64,000 nucleotides of DNA, taken from contig CM073591.1 in assembly GCA_037074705.1 (NCBI GenBank), forward strand, positions 64,033,397 through 64,097,396. Direction: 5' to 3'. Of the stretch, positions 33,341 through 46,403 are shown in pieces; positions within the stretch are counted from its first letter, which is position 1, and each line of letters begins with the position of its first letter. The notes under the pieces are model-generated. The model was not told the origin of the DNA. It ran no database searches and saw nothing but the letters and a program-made list of their open reading frames with translations. The position numbers and the translations under genes are program-made. The stretch comes from Zhengitettix transpicula. Its lineage: Eukaryota; Arthropoda; Insecta; Orthoptera; Tetrigidae.

Positions 33341-34325
33341 GTTTTCAAAAAGGGTAGTAGGATAAAATATTATTCTGAGGCTTATTATTTGGTAATTTGT
33401 TATTATACGCAAATTTTGAGGACCTTTCGGAAACTTACTGTTTGCACGGGTGGAAAAAGTTGGATATAGTACGCTTGCCGCAAATTAATAAACCCAAAAT
33501 TTATTTATATCCCTTAAATTAGTATTTATTTACCTTAAATTACTATTACAATTCGTGTATAGAATGTATATATTAGTTTTATATATACATTTCTGCAAAT
33601 TTATATATATATCGGAGGTCAATTCTATTTGGATAAAGTTTAATTGCGCGACGAGCATAGATTGTTTGATTTTACTACAAAACTTTTTGTTTTAGCTTTC
33701 ACGAAGCTCTTGCAGAAGGGGAGATCGTATCAAACGTTGTGACAAAATAAATTGGGTTTGGTATCTAGAGCCGATCGTTTTTTTCCCCTACGCGAAGAAT
33801 CTGTGTGGCGTTCTTAACCATCCCGTCTTCACGTCACGGGGTCTGAGGAATGTGGAATCCGATCCACGGAACCAGCAACATAGCAAAAACTTTCCCACAG
33901 CAGAAGCGAGGTCCACTAAGTTCTAATTGCAGATGCAATAAGTTCATACTAAATCGGACAACATTTCGTTATCATATTGACAATAAATACAATTTAGTTC
34001 AATTAGAAATGCGAAATAATTGTTTAGAAAATAGCGTTCGGTTGGGAGAGTTGTGGTCTTAGCGATTATTAATTTGACGATCCAGTTTGGTCCGATGAAT
34101 TATTATTGCGAAAGTGACATCGTCTAATAACACTTGAATTTAAGTCTTCCTCCGCTAATGTTGTGGGACAACATAAGACTACTTTATTCAGGATTTTTTG
34201 AATAAAGATCGTTTCAAGGATGTTTTACTTCAGATTTATTTAAAAACTTAAGTATAGCTGTAGCAATTATCACTATGTACAGCATATTAAAACGATTTCA
34301 AAATCCCTAACGTTCAAAATTTTAT
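33341..34325. other. No supported gene
   Basis: Frame 33850-34062 (70 codons) matches nothing known. A more GC-rich patch at 33760-33930 is unexplained. Confidence 0.4.
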
Positions 34326-34662
34326 CTCGTGCCACACGTTGTGGAAGCCATTATGTAATATACAAAAATGATGTGGTCTTTTAAATGAAAAATTATAATC
34401 TTTAAAAACAAACAAATTTATATCAATTTAAAACTCAATTACACAATTAATTAATATCCCAGGGTCATAACTGGGTTTGATAATGGCTAATCATTTATTT
34501 AAACTAATTAAAGGCACAAATTCCAATTTAAAGATTTACTCGTCAATTAACAAAGACGAAATTTACTTGTCGACGAAATTACACTAAAAGATGGATTTTA
34601 ATTAACAATTTTATCAGCGCCACATATCTGACATCTATCTTTTAATCCGGTTTACATAATTT
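34326..34662 (-). mobile_element. Partial copy of LTR-like element E
   Basis: Aligns with 28181-28518 over 337 bases with about eight differences. Both breakpoints are internal to the LTR, and no TSD was seen. Such similarity indicates a recent copy or segmental duplication. Confidence 0.85.
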
Positions 34663-35423
34663 GCTATTAGAAAGAGCATTTTTAACATAAATATTTTTAT
34701 TGGGGGATAGTCATATAAATCGCTTCCGTGAATGACGATACATCACGATAGTACATTTTCATGAGTTTTCGATACGTGCATATATATATCACCGATACAT
34801 GTAACCACTACATTAATTTCTAATTTATTTGTTTTAGTATAAATTTTATTGCATTGTTTTAACAATTGTACTTTATCATTAATGCAAATTATTGCATGAT
34901 TATCCTGACGTATGCTATTATTCCTACAGAGTATTATTTAGTTTCCACATTTTTGTTATTGCAATGTAAAATGAAAATTTCTTAATTTCTTTGGATCTGT
35001 AAGGCAGAGTTTACGGCAATCCATTATTAGCATCTACCCCGGCCGTTTGGAGCGTCTCATTGTTGTCTAGACGAGTGAGCGGAGCAGACGAACAGTCGAT
35101 GTCTGGAACGCGAGATGAGTGGATCGGAAATACTGGGTCTTGCATAATCGTACAGTCCAAATATAAAATTGCATCTTAAATTGTATATCGAGAAAAGTTT
35201 AAAGCGTCTCAGTGCAGCGAAGATTTTTCCGATACATCAGTGCATCGGGAAAGCCCGTTAAAGACTTTCTCAAATCAATTAAGTTGTAAGTTCAATGAGT
35301 TTGTCCGGCGCAATGTTGTAGTCACTGGCAACGTTTATTGGATGTTTGGATGAAATAGAATTGAGTATGAGTGACTTGATTTGGTCGAATGGCAGGGGGG
35401 TCTTTAATGTTCTCTGGAATCTC
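34663..35423. other. No supported gene
   Basis: AT-rich, with a GC-richer patch at 35035-35150 containing no recognised signal. Confidence 0.4.
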
Positions 35424-35962
35424 CACTCAACAGGATGATGATTCTAACAGACTCCTTGCAAACATTAAGGAACATACGAGACCCTAAAATAAGGAACGAC
35501 ACCATCAACGCCATCTGCAGTTTACGAGAGAAATCCGTACAGCTTGTCTGGATCCCTGCTCATGCAAAGGGAACGAGGAGACGGACGCACTGGCTTCCAC
35601 GGCACAAGAATCTCTAACTTTCTACGAAGCCCCAACCTGTAAAGCCTGGGACATCCTAAATGAATGTATGGCAAAAGTGGAAGGTATCTGGCAGGATACG
35701 AGGAGAGGGAGAAATAACGTTTTTTTTCTATCAGAACCTGCAAACATCAGCAGATCTGTGCCAACTCAATAACATCTCAAGAAAACAGCAGATAATAGTT
35801 TCCAGGATTAGAACATTGCGCACCCAACTCACACATGAATATCTTTTTCCCAGAACAGATCAGCCCACCTGTGATGTATGTGATCGAACCCTCACCATCC
35901 AGCATATTTTATTCGAATACACGAAGTGTGAGGATATACGCAGAATTCTCTGGGGAAGACTT

Positions 35963-35997
<35 letters not shown>

Positions 35998-36165
35998 ACG
36001 ACGAACAAGAGTCTCCTCAAGTTCGTCTCCGACGCAAAACTGACATCCGCAGTTTGAAATTATGATCACAAATGGAAATTTCAAACTCACGGTAATCTAA
36101 CTATGTAAACACTATTAGAGGGTCGCCAATAGCCAACAAGTTGACGCGACCATAAATAAATAATA
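35424..36165 (+). pseudogene. I/Jockey-like LINE: RNase H and C-terminal end of ORF2
   Basis: RNase H removes the RNA strand during target-primed reverse transcription in I-like LINEs. At 35435-35560 the frame reads MILTDSLQTLRNI (catalytic TDS) and VQLVWIPAHAKG. After a one-base shift, NEETDALASTAQESL gives the last RNase H block (expected GNEEAD-LA). Another shift leads to ISRKQQIIVSRIRTLRTQLT and PTCDVCDRTLTIQHILFEY (35775-35925), the CCHC-like end of such ORF2 proteins. A CA microsatellite interrupts the tail. The 3' end is GACGCGACCATAAATAAATA (about 36144-36163), the TAA-type simple tail of I-clade elements. The copy is 5'-truncated, with no RT, and frameshifted. Confidence 0.85.
35966..35997. 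repeat. (CA)n microsatellite
   Basis: About 16 CA units inside the former reading frame of the LINE, translated as His-Thr repeats. Confidence 0.95.
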
Positions 36166-38481
36166 ATATTAAAAAAGTCAGTAGGGAAAACACGTGGAGC
36201 GACTTCGTGCTCGAATCATCACTACGCCTGGCTGAAACGCAGATCATCGCAAGTTCCTGCCCATATCTGCACGGCACGTAGCGGTTTGACTGAAGTTTGA
36301 GTAAACGGATCGCCAAACAGGAAGTGATGAAGGTAGACAACCACATTAAAACTTATTGTCAAATATCGTAAAGCGGCCAAAATTCTACACACAGTAACGC
36401 AAATAGCCAAGGTTATCTGAATGGTCAACTCGAAAATGGCCATATACACCCCTCTCTCTGCATTATTTGTGCAATATCCGGAGAAATCATTGTAAATCCT
36501 TTGTTCAATCGATAATTGGAAAAATTTAGCTGGCGATCAGCATTATCTCATTAATTGAATCATTTCCTTTTTCATAATTTTTTGTATAATTTTTTTGTCT
36601 AATAAACGTTTATTATTCAATTTTTTCGGTTAAAACGTCGATCTTTCACCCTGCGTTTCCCGTCATATGTGCCGTTTAACCAATCAGCTGATCGACGTAG
36701 CAAGAGTTCAACTGGAAGTAAGGAGATAGCCTCGACATATCGATTGAAGCAGCTGACATTCATCGGCTGTCTGTACATCATTGAAACTTTACGAACCTTG
36801 AATTAACTAAATTCAAAAAAAAAATTCTAAATATTTTTGTTTAAAAATAAAATTAGCAACTACAGAATTAATAATTATATCATTATTTAATAAAATCGAA
36901 ATAAATCAATTTAATTTCTTGCTATATATCGTATATAGCGACGATGCCAATTATATAAATAAATAAAACATGCTTTTCTTGAAAAAATAAATAATAGATT
37001 TACACCCTTTTTTGGGCACTTCTATATTTTTTGTTACTGCCACTGGACAAATGTCTGTTTTCAGTGTTAAGTATATGTATTTAAACTTCACAAGTAGAAT
37101 TGAGTTTTATCTGAAAGAGCCTAGTGTAATATATTGCGGTATAAACATATACAATAGTTTCCTAAATAACATATAATTTAAAAACTTAGAATTTATTTAT
37201 AAAGCACTGTAACAACTTGTTAATGGAGGATTTTATACATTTAAAGAGTTTCTCGAAAGACCTAAGTAAATCCTTGCTGAAAATCCGTAATAGTTCAGTA
37301 AATATGTATGACCCAGTTTGCTTATTGTCTTATACTGCCGTTCTGATTTCTCCTTAGATGTTCGACGTGAATCAACGCAAGAACTTCGGTTCAAGATCAC
37401 GCTGCTGCATGGAACACCAGTGTTGTGTTTAGTTTACACCTGAATCATGTTTAGTGTTTAATTATATTTAAGCAAAGTCTTGAAACCGGTCAATTTGATT
37501 TTCCCGCTTTAAATTTTCTAAGCTGATTCCCGTCTAAATATTTATTGGACAATGAAAAATAGACGACTTAAATGTGTCGTTTAAAATATTATTATACAGA
37601 CTACTTTCTTTTCCCAGACGCATTAAGAAACAATTCGATTTGTACAACAGAGTTAAGCTTTTCGCTATTAGAAAAAGATGTCAATCCGTGTCGGAACGTC
37701 CGGCAATTTAAAATTTTAATTTTCTTTGTTATTGTTACTTAATTTAAAGTTTGTCTGTATGAAGGTCGTATTTAGTTACTATTAATTCGTTTGCTTAAAT
37801 GTGATTTCTCCGCGAGTATCTCTCTTTTCTAAACTTAACACCTAAACCAAGCTTACTATTTCTCATCCTAGAAACAAAACATAGTCCCAGTACTTAAATT
37901 GAGGGTACGTGCTCCCTAATAGCCTAGTCACGTGCTGCTTCAGCGTCCGCGTGACAATGGTACACAAAATCGGACGACATACGACTCAAACGCACATTAT
38001 CCTGTTCGACTAGTTACGAACGATATCACCCGCAACCATTTACAAAACCTTCGAGCAAAATTAGCAGTGACTGCCTGGCGAATTGAGATAAGCAGATAAC
38101 ACCATGACCTCAGGATCTCGCATCTCGGAGAAGAGACGCTGAGATATTTTAATGAGTATCGACATCGACAACTCTGTGTCCGTGAAAAATTATAATGATT
38201 TTTACTTTAAGAATTACACGACCAGTATTAACTTTTCCGTGAAATTTTATGTTATATTAAATTTTATATTAACAATATGAGAATTTATTATATAATATAA
38301 TGTGGTAAGGTTGTTTAATGTGACTCATAATTTTATATAAATAATTACTTTAATTTATTATTAATTTGGTGTGATATAAATTTATGTGAATTTGATAATA
38401 TTATTTTGATTCACTAATAATTATTCAAAAATATTATATTATACAATTTATCCAAACATATACAAAATGCCCACAGTTAAA
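36166..38481. other. No supported gene
   Basis: AT-rich with modest GC patches at 36170-36450 and 37900-38150. No domain, RNA or repeat recognised. Confidence 0.45.
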
Positions 38482-38940
38482 TTAGAAAATCTCTGGGTGG
38501 AATGCGTACAAACTGCCAACTGATATATTTTTAAAGAAAACTAATAACAGATAACCACTATATTTGCTTACGTAACCAGTAGATGTCATTCGGAAATTGC
38601 AAGCAGAGTTCCTTCTTCTTTCGACTACGGAAAATCCTCTATCGTCCAGCCAGTTGCAGCTGCCGACTTCCTTGCTGTCCTCATGCCAGCTGAATCTGGA
38701 TGAACACAGCAGCATATTTTATCTGTATCCAGACGGACCTACCCCATCTCGGTTCTGCGTCCGTCCCTTTCGTTTTACGAACAGCTTCCTCGCTGTCACC
38801 CAAGCAACTTTTCTCCTCATCTGGGCTGACCATTCAGTTCCACTGCCCAGTGACCACCCGCTGCGTTGACGAGACAAAAAACTATTTCTTCCTCTTCCCG
38901 GTGTAGAGCATTGTTTACGCAAGGAAATTCTTCTTCCCAT
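38482..38940. other. GC-richer patch with overlapping frames, unknown
   Basis: Four overlapping frames of 68-90 codons on both strands fall in a patch of higher GC. None has a recognisable motif; the plus-strand 90-codon frame is rich in Leu, Ser and Pro. Overlap on both strands suggests low stop density from composition rather than coding. Confidence 0.2.
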
Positions 38941-39144
38941 GATGCGTACCTTGCATCGGCCGGTGTTAAGTCACATTATATAAAATTTTATACTCCAAAT
39001 TATAAGTGAGGGATACGATCACACCACAATAATATGTAAATAATATGAATAAAATAAAATGTCTCTCAATTGAGTGTTGTGCTGTCTGAACGACCGCAGT
39101 CATTTTCGGAGTGTTAACTGTTATTAAAAAAACATTTGTTCTCT

Positions 39145-39410
39145 CCGGCCATTGGAAGGGCGTGGGACAAGTACCAAATGCCCGATCTACCTGATGCAGG
39201 TTTTTCTAGGGTTTTCCCTGCAATACTTTTAGGCGAATTGCCGGGTAGGATCCTTAAACCATAGCCCGAGGGCCCTAGTTAACCCTTGGCTACCTTCCTC
39301 TATCCTTCCGCATCCCCCCTTTCAAATCCCTTCATATGCTATTAAAGGGGAGTTGCCACCATGTGGATTACCCTTATGTAGCCTGTTACCCTAAAAGAAA
39401 AAAAGGAAGT
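39145..39410 (+). mobile_element. SINE-like retroposon, 3' half
   Basis: Starts at CTCTCCGGCCATTGGAAGGG and carries the family landmarks CCCGATCTACCTGATGCAGG, GAATTGCCGGGTAGGATCCT, GGAGTTGCCACCATGTGGAT and CCTGTTACCCT with an A-rich tail (39391-39407). The 5' half is missing, consistent with 5' truncation during target-primed insertion. Confidence 0.8.
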
Positions 39411-40016
39411 ATTGTAGATAAAAATGTTATTAGGACTTTTAAAAGACGAAATGTGTTAAATTTTCTACCAGTATTTGCGGGTTAACAATGAAAAAGAAAT
39501 AAATTGATGTAAAAAAAAGCTTTCCCGCTTTTCTTTGAATGATAGAGAAATTTGATTTTTGAAAGCACTTCGTTAAGTAATTTTGCGATAATATAATGTT
39601 TTTTTGGTAATATATTACCATTTCTAATGGTCATCAGAGACTCTATTCATATAAGTTAACAACGAATAAATTTTTTCGTTACAATGTAATATTTGGAGTT
39701 ACAGAGAAGCCGCATAAAATTAAAAGAGAGAATAATTATTTGGAGATATTGGTCTTAAATGATGTGACTTTTCCTTAACTGAAACACGTGAACGGAACGA
39801 AATCGTATATTGACTGTTGAAAGATAAAAGATTATTGTACATATAAATATATAATTATGAACATGAAAGTTACCTCTAATAGTTAATATGTAGTGCAATT
39901 TATTTTCTTTTAAGATACTTGTATTTTTTTATAGTCGTACAATGTTGCATTTATCTTTGTCGGAGAAATAAAGGGGTGAGAGTTTGTCAGTATGTAATCT
40001 ACCACATCATCCATGT
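39411..40016. other. No supported gene
   Basis: AT-rich. Nothing recognised. Confidence 0.4.
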
Positions 40017-40090
40017 CCTCGCCGGGATTCGAATCCGGGACGTCTCTGATGTGAGGCAGTGACGTTGACCACTGCACCATAGGAGGTCTG
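40017..40090 (-). repeat. tRNA-like SINE head or tRNA pseudogene
   Basis: On the minus strand, TCCTATGGTGCAGTGGTCAA contains a good A box (TGGTGCAGTGG), and GGATTCGAATCC at 40025-40036 is a strong B box. The ends TCCT and AGGA pair as a short acceptor stem. GCCTCAC resembles the anticodon loop of tRNA-Val(CAC), but the anticodon stem does not pair properly and one T-stem pair is lost. A working tRNA is therefore unlikely. No poly-A or TSD was identified. Confidence 0.55.
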
Positions 40091-40999
40091 TGTTCTGTCG
40101 TAAATAATACATTAAACCATAAAAATACATTTCAACTCTACTTGTGTTGTTAAAGTTCATAAAGACACCAGTGATGATTCGGACATTTATATTTTTTTCC
40201 TCCCAAAATTCTAAAGTATGTATTTGTCTGTTTAATCTTTTTCTACATTTAGTAAATATGAATTTTCAAATCGTCTACATTTCCATCGGGCGTTCACTAG
40301 ACGGTTGTGCTTGTTCATTTCTGATTGAAATTTATTTCTCTAAAAATTGTCATTTGTACCGTAGTTTAATGCTTTGTACACAGTGTTTCGAGAGAAACAA
40401 ATACAACGGTTTTTCGTTGTTTTAGTTTCAGTTCTGGTTCGAAGCCCTGCCTGCGTATAGCCTCTCCGACCAGGTTGGAACCAAATTACTTTGATTCGTT
40501 TAACACTTTTTGTATTCTCCTTATCAATTTTTGTTATGCAAAAATGGCCGAAGACGTACGTTGTATTTTGTTCTTTGAGCTTTGCAGGAAAGGAGTACGA
40601 AAGCCGGCTATTTCCGCAGACTTGTTGCGGAAATTGGTTGAGCAGCGGACGAGCCAGAGGTTGCTCCCGTGACACGGAGCTCCGTAAAACTCATACTACG
40701 AACAAAGTTTCTAGTTTTTATGTGCACATAAAATTTCCAATTGATGAATGTAGGATCTTTATTTTAATTGATATTGAATGTAAGTTACATACTTTCTATT
40801 TTCATTTCTGAAACAGAAATTTTATGGTTTTCAATATTTCATTTTCATTAATTTTATATTTAGAATTTCTAAACAATCACATCAATATGAAGATAATATA
40901 TCATCTAATATATAATATAATATGACAATTGTCATTCAATAAATAAATAAACAACATCCTCAATGACAGTTAAAATATGTATTAATTAACTATAACAAA
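40091..40999. other. No supported gene; short frames only
   Basis: An ATG at 40543 opens a 43-codon frame (MAEDVRCILFFELCRKGVRK start) in a patch of better GC. It has no recognised relative, and a frame on the opposite strand overlaps it. Confidence 0.3.
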
Positions 41000-41055
41000 A
41001 AATCATTTCAAAGCAACGTTTCGTCTACCATTTTGGGACACATTCAGGTAATATA
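41000..41055 (-). repeat. PLE-type terminal motif
   Basis: Minus-strand ACCTGAATGTGTCCCAAAAT followed by GGTAGACGAAACGTTGCTTT resembles the PLE-type ends at 10.99-11.05 and 32.5 kb. No coding part was identified. Confidence 0.35.
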
Positions 41056-43829
41056 CAGTTTTGAATATATGAATGTGTGCTAAATTAAAAGAACAAATAA
41101 GAATTTAGAAACATGGATTGCATCCTATGGCAGTTGTAATCAACATTTATTTTTAAGGAGGGAACTATGGTAAGCTGCGTAACATTTATATTGTATATGT
41201 GTTCAAATTGAAAAAGTCGCAAATGAAATGTAATGTCAACATTATGTTGTTACTTCAGTATTATAATTATCCACAATGTCTATTGGATTCTTAGACAAAT
41301 ACAAAATGGTGTAAGTTATAAACACTTAAAAAATTATCGTCTATATTATTTGGTTGACGAAAAATATGTTACTAGATAACTTTTATTACCATTCATTCCA
41401 TTCCTTAAATATCTTATTTCTATCCAATAAAAAGATCTCAGAAATCTTCTTTAATGAAAAAGTATTTGTTCTCTATGGTTCTATTTATATTTTCTCCGGG
41501 GTATTCGTTTTCAGAAGTGACCATTGCAAGTATAAATTCTGTGTCGTGGAGAAGTTTGTCAAACCCAGACTTGTTGACTTCACCGAAACCCAAGCGAATG
41601 TCTCTGTACTCCGCTTCAAGTTTCTCTCCAGATGTATGGCAAATATGTAAACAATTCTAACTCCAGCAAAGCTTCATTCAATCCTTCGGTTTTCCTTTTA
41701 AATGAATATAAAAGGCTGAGATGTTGCATATTTTTCCTTCTTATACTAAAGTCTTCCCTTTGTTGAGTGGTTAATTCTCAATTCTGCAAACAGATAATAT
41801 TAAATTTAATTGGAATTTGTTTTATCTTTGGCTTGCTCTTTAATTTAATTGTCATTCGATAAAAAATTAATGCGTTAACTTTGTTGGAGTAATTGATATT
41901 AAGTTAATCACGTAGGAAATAAATAAAACTGACGAACCTTTTTTTTATACTAGCCAAATTGTTTCACGAACTTTCCGTTATAAGTATCATTTATTCACAT
42001 GCAATTATTGACAAGAAACTAGTCAAGACGAGACGCAAACAGCGGTGAAAAGGTCTTTCAATTAAAAGAATCAAAAGGGTTTATCCTCGTAAAAAACTAT
42101 ATCGTATTGCGACACAAAACTTCTCACAATTATTAAAAAAAGAGTTAAAATATTTATAACGATTATATAACCTAAAAGACTATTTGAATTTGATTAATTG
42201 CATTTGACCAATTTAGAATTTAATAATAAATTAATTAAATATAAACATTTTTAGATCTGCTTGTAAACATGTTTGGAAGTTGTGGCTATTAACATATTTA
42301 GTTTGGAATATGGCCGCCAAATATTTTACATTTTTACTTACATAAAGTTTATGTAGTATTCAACATAAATATATATCCAAAATGGTCACAGAAAATAAAT
42401 GATACATGTTTGTAGTTGTAGTTGAATAAATATTTGAAGAATTACTGTTTCCCGTTTTCTTTATCTTTCCCTATGCAAATTATCAGTTGACAAACTTTGA
42501 TAGAGTGGCATCATCAAGCTTTATCTCTTATCTAGTCATTAGTGTTTGCAAATATTGTGATATGTTTGAGCCCATAATGTCGGTTTTCTGAAAATCCCAC
42601 TTGACCAAAACTTGTTAGTGAGTTGGATGTATATTATTTCAAATTCAATGGTACAGATTATACCCATGGTATGGAATTAAATTGAAGAGATCGTGTAAAT
42701 GGAAACAGTTTTTTGTGTGTATCGACAGTCAAATATTGTGATTGTGTGAAACAATAATACGAATTATTAATTTAGGTAGAATAGCCGACACGATTTAACG
42801 GAGAACGTACTAACGGCCGTGAAGGTAGTAGGTTGTAGAGAAAGAGGGGAGACGAAGGATTGACTGAGTAGCTCATCCAGGTATTATTGAAAAATAAATG
42901 TAAGTGGCCAGTAGAGTGTGACAGGAAAGGAAAATAGGAGTAGGGCTTTATGGGTTCCAGGGCCGTGGGTGCAGTGGAACCCTGTACGCAGGGAAGGGGT
43001 AGGGAACCTCTTCGCAAATTTGTTCGATGCCTATTAATAAAGGACGATGCAGAGCCCTCTAGCTTGGCGCCTCAATCCTACTAGATGGATCGATACTCCT
43101 CCCCTTCTCGTCTGACATGTCCCCTATTTGGGGCAGGTGACAACTTCTATAACCGTCCCTTAGATAGGATCTTAATATGCCTTTGGAGAGGCATTAAGCA
43201 GTAGAATCTCAACTACTGAATTTTACATGAACCGTCAAAGAGATTTCTCTGATCTGCAGGTTTCTTGTCTGCACGAGTTCCCAATACGATGAGGTTTAAC
43301 AACAATTTTCCAAGTGTCCAAATGATACATTAATGTGTATTGCTATTTTCTATCCAACCAGCTACTTAATCGAAGAACACAAATAAGTGTAAATAAAATA
43401 ACGAGACTGATATATCGAGTTTTATTCACTTGATATGTAAAATTACTGGACTCCCATTAAATAGCGTGCACATCGTTGCAATTATACCTTTTACCGGTTA
43501 CGTATACGACTTTCATGCACTACCTTGCCATTTTGACGTAATGGAAGTAGGGTATGGTATGAAATGCAAGCGCGAAGTAGTAGCCCGACGTACGTGAAGT
43601 TACGAGACAGTCTACGTGTCAATAGCCGAACACCAAACAGAAGCCGCCACGTCAACAGTTGTTACACATGTAAAAGTTTAAATATACGTAAGTTATTAGA
43701 CGATCTTCCAGGAGAGTTATTAAAACCCCATTGTTAACTGGCTGATTCGTTAATCTCTTCACTAAGGCTAAGCACCACCTTTGGCCACCACCACTGGTTC
43801 CCGCGTCTTGACAGAAAACTCAGTTCCAG
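41056..43829. other. No supported gene
   Basis: Long AT-rich stretch. Frames near 41354-41660 and 42772-43017 match nothing I know. A GC-richer patch at 42780-43150 has no recognisable signal. Confidence 0.45.
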
Positions 43830-43905
43830 TGATCGAAATGGCGTGGAACAAGTACGAAGAGCCCGACCAACCTGATGCAGATTTTCTACGGTTTGCCCTG
43901 AAAAT
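43830..43905 (+). mobile_element. SINE-like retroposon fragment
   Basis: ATGGCGTGGAACAAGTACGA, GCCCGACCAACCTGATGCAG and TTTCTACGGTTTGCCCTG match the middle of the SINE-like family, for example 3618-3690. Both ends are lost. Confidence 0.65.
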
Positions 43906-44214
43906 TTAAGTTCAATTAATTTATTCGACAGAAATATCTACTTACTACTGACCGACCGGTCCGCGGAACGTTCCTGATTTTTTATACTTTTATGTAATAC
44001 ATGGAATCAACTCGATATTCACTAGCATTATACTTAGCTACGAGCATTCTCCAATTATAGCAACAATTGGAACATATAATACTGATTTTATAAGCAAATA
44101 AGCTACACAAGTCCTCATCAATATTTCAGCCAAGGAGAACAAGCTGAGATATAACGTTGAAAATAAAAACAACTATAACAGAACAAAGACGTGCCAGATC
44201 AAAGCTGCAACGTA
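43906..44214. other. No supported gene
   Basis: AT-rich spacer before the LINE relic. Confidence 0.35.
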
Positions 44215-45120
44215 CTGACACGCCTGCAAGGTGCAGACAGACAGGTCTATAAAATATGATATAATGTCAACTATTTCGGACAAGCTTAAAGAATTTCGAA
44301 AACAAGAGTTGGAGCATTCTATATTTATCTACTAAGCGGAACATATACTTCATTGGAAAGCAATTAATAATTACAGAAAATATATAACTCATTCTTTAAC
44401 AATAAGAAAAAGTAACAATCAACAATATGTAACAGTGTTCTCGGACCATTACTGTATGTCTTATACACGTCAGATCTATCACGAGCACAAAATAAAATAA
44501 CAGCGACATTTGCCGACGATACAGATATTTTCAAACTGTCTCAAATATTACACAAAACTACTTAAATAAACTTCAACAATGTCTGGATAATGTAAAATAA
44601 AAGTGAACGAGAACAAATGTGTGCATTTATATTCACCTTCCGTAAAGGAACCTGCCCTACACTCATAATAAACAAACGTTAAGATGTTTAGGAGTACTTC
44701 TAAGATAGCAAACTGAAAAAAAAAAGACAAAACAAGTTGAGACATGATACCTACAGTGAGTTATGGGAAGAAAACCACCGATACCTATAGGAAATAAGAT
44801 ATTGATATACAAAGCTGTCATCAAACCAATGTAGCCGTACGGACTTCACCTATGGTGATGTGCATCGAAATCAAGTATGAAAATAATATCTGTCGCTCCA
44901 TTGTATGTACTGTATATCACACACTGTATACAGATCTACATAGATCCTACGGTATAGGATGATACCTGTAGAAAAACCATCAAGCATCTCTCTTTTCTAG
45001 CCAATCACCCTAATCCAATACTGGACCAACGTTTAGAATCAGTTATAAACGAAAGAATCAAAAAGATGTGGGCTAGTGAACTAATTTGTATTCTAGTACC
45101 TATATCAACTGTATAAAATT
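44215..45120 (+). pseudogene. Jockey-clade LINE reverse transcriptase remnant
   Basis: In order I read GPLLYVLYTSDLSRAQNKIT and TATFADDTDIFKLSQ (catalytic FADD at about 44509-44520), LQQCLDNV and KVNENKCVHL, RKGTCPTLIIN, then GRKPPIPIGNKILIYKAVIK and PYGLHLW, and finally HPNPILDQRLESVINERIKK near 45010-45070. These match the palm, thumb and C-terminal blocks of Jockey-type ORF2. Several frameshifts and stops break it up. The N-terminal endonuclease is missing, and no poly-A was located. Confidence 0.8.
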
Positions 45121-45359
45121 ATTATTACAACAGCTATACCGCAAATAATCAACTGACATTTATAAGATGATGTTGTCGATATTGTTATTAATGACGTGTG
45201 TCCTTTGCCATTATAGGGCCAGAGGCCCTATTCAGCATAGTATTTGTGTCTTTAATATTTTATTATAGAATAGTGGATAACGCAAACATTCTAATTATTT
45301 AATATTATTTTGTTCCGAAGGTGGATCTATGCAATTATTATTTTTTATTTTTTTGGTGC
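45121..45359. other. No supported gene
   Basis: Possibly the untranslated end of the preceding LINE; AT-rich. Confidence 0.3.
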
Positions 45360-45935
45360 GGGAAAATTAATCCCAACGGCTTATTTCGATTTAAACCTTG
45401 ATTTTTAACAAGTCTGGGGTGCGAGATTTGGGAGTTGTAATACTCGGTACTTTTGTTTTACGTTATGGAGAATGACTTCTGGGAGGTGGTTATGTCTGAG
45501 ATTAAGTTTATTTCATGCCGGATGAAGATTTTGTATGTATGAAGAAGGGTTTTATGATGACACGATCCGGTTCCGGAGCGCAGGTTTTGGAGTGTTTGGA
45601 CATGTGGTGTTAAACTGAGAGTTTGGTTCAAGAAAACTATATCGATGGGAATTATGTAAATGTAGAAAACAGGATAGTTTCGGTCAATGTAAGAAACAGG
45701 TTTTCGTAGGGTTGGGTTTCACTCTCCACTTGGAGAGCTATTCTTGTAGCGGTGCTAGGTACGTGTTGATGGAGGTAATAAGGTTATTGGCATCTTTGAT
45801 GACCAGAAGACAGTATCGTCGGCGAACTGGGTAAAGTCATCGTTAACGCTAGTTAGGTGGGGGAGATCATGACAATATATGTTGAAAATAATAGGAGAAA
45901 AATATTTGTAAGACAAGACGCGACTTAGGTTATAA
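45360..45935 (-). pseudogene. Second LINE reverse transcriptase remnant, opposite strand
   Basis: The minus strand reads YFSPIIFNIYCHDLPHLTSV then FTQFADDTVFWSS (catalytic FADD at about 45815), then TSINTYLAPL, RVKPNPTKTCF and, in another frame, a degraded downstream part. The blocks match the SPILFNIYVHDLP and FADDTVFWSS patterns of Jockey-like LINEs of a lineage distinct from those at 11.6 and 44.2 kb. It is inverted relative to the LINE at 44.2 kb. Frameshifted and truncated. Confidence 0.75.
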
Positions 45936-46403
45936 CGTGAGACTTTCTGTTAATTATCTTGTGGGTCACCATGAAAAATAACTTTTAAAATTTTCAACAT
46001 AAACATAAATTTTTAATTGCCTTAGAGAACCAGAGATCTGACAGTAATTGAAAAAATTATGCTATTTTATTCGGTAATTAAAAACTCACGAAGTAACTAC
46101 CAAACAGTTATGCGGCTCGACTGCTACAATGTCCAGAACTAGCGTCCACAATGTTCACAGGATGACCAGAGACCACAGGGAAGGGATGGATAAAACCAAA
46201 AATTAAATTAGGCTAAACTCAGTCTTTTTTTAAAAAGAAAAAATCAGATATACGGCTCTACCTACTACACTTATATTTTCAGCCTATACTGGGCTTCACA
46301 TAAAAGACAAATAGGGTAGTCACAAACGTGCTACAAATCATGTAACCTAATCAGTTACTAATTCTTAAAACTGACGAGATACGTCTCGTACCAATCTACC
46401 TTA
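45936..46403. other. No supported gene
   Basis: Nothing recognised. Confidence 0.35.

Noticed and set aside
36000..36100. Host gene downstream of the RNase H frame
   Set aside because: The sequence is the 3' end of the LINE, ending in an ATAAATAAATA tail.
40017..40090. Functional tRNA-Val gene
   Set aside because: A and B boxes are good, but the anticodon stem does not pair and one T-stem pair is lost, so a tRNA-derived repeat or pseudogene is more likely.
41354..41660. Overlapping frames of 98 and 68 codons
   Set aside because: Two phases are open at once, with no motif or signal supporting either.
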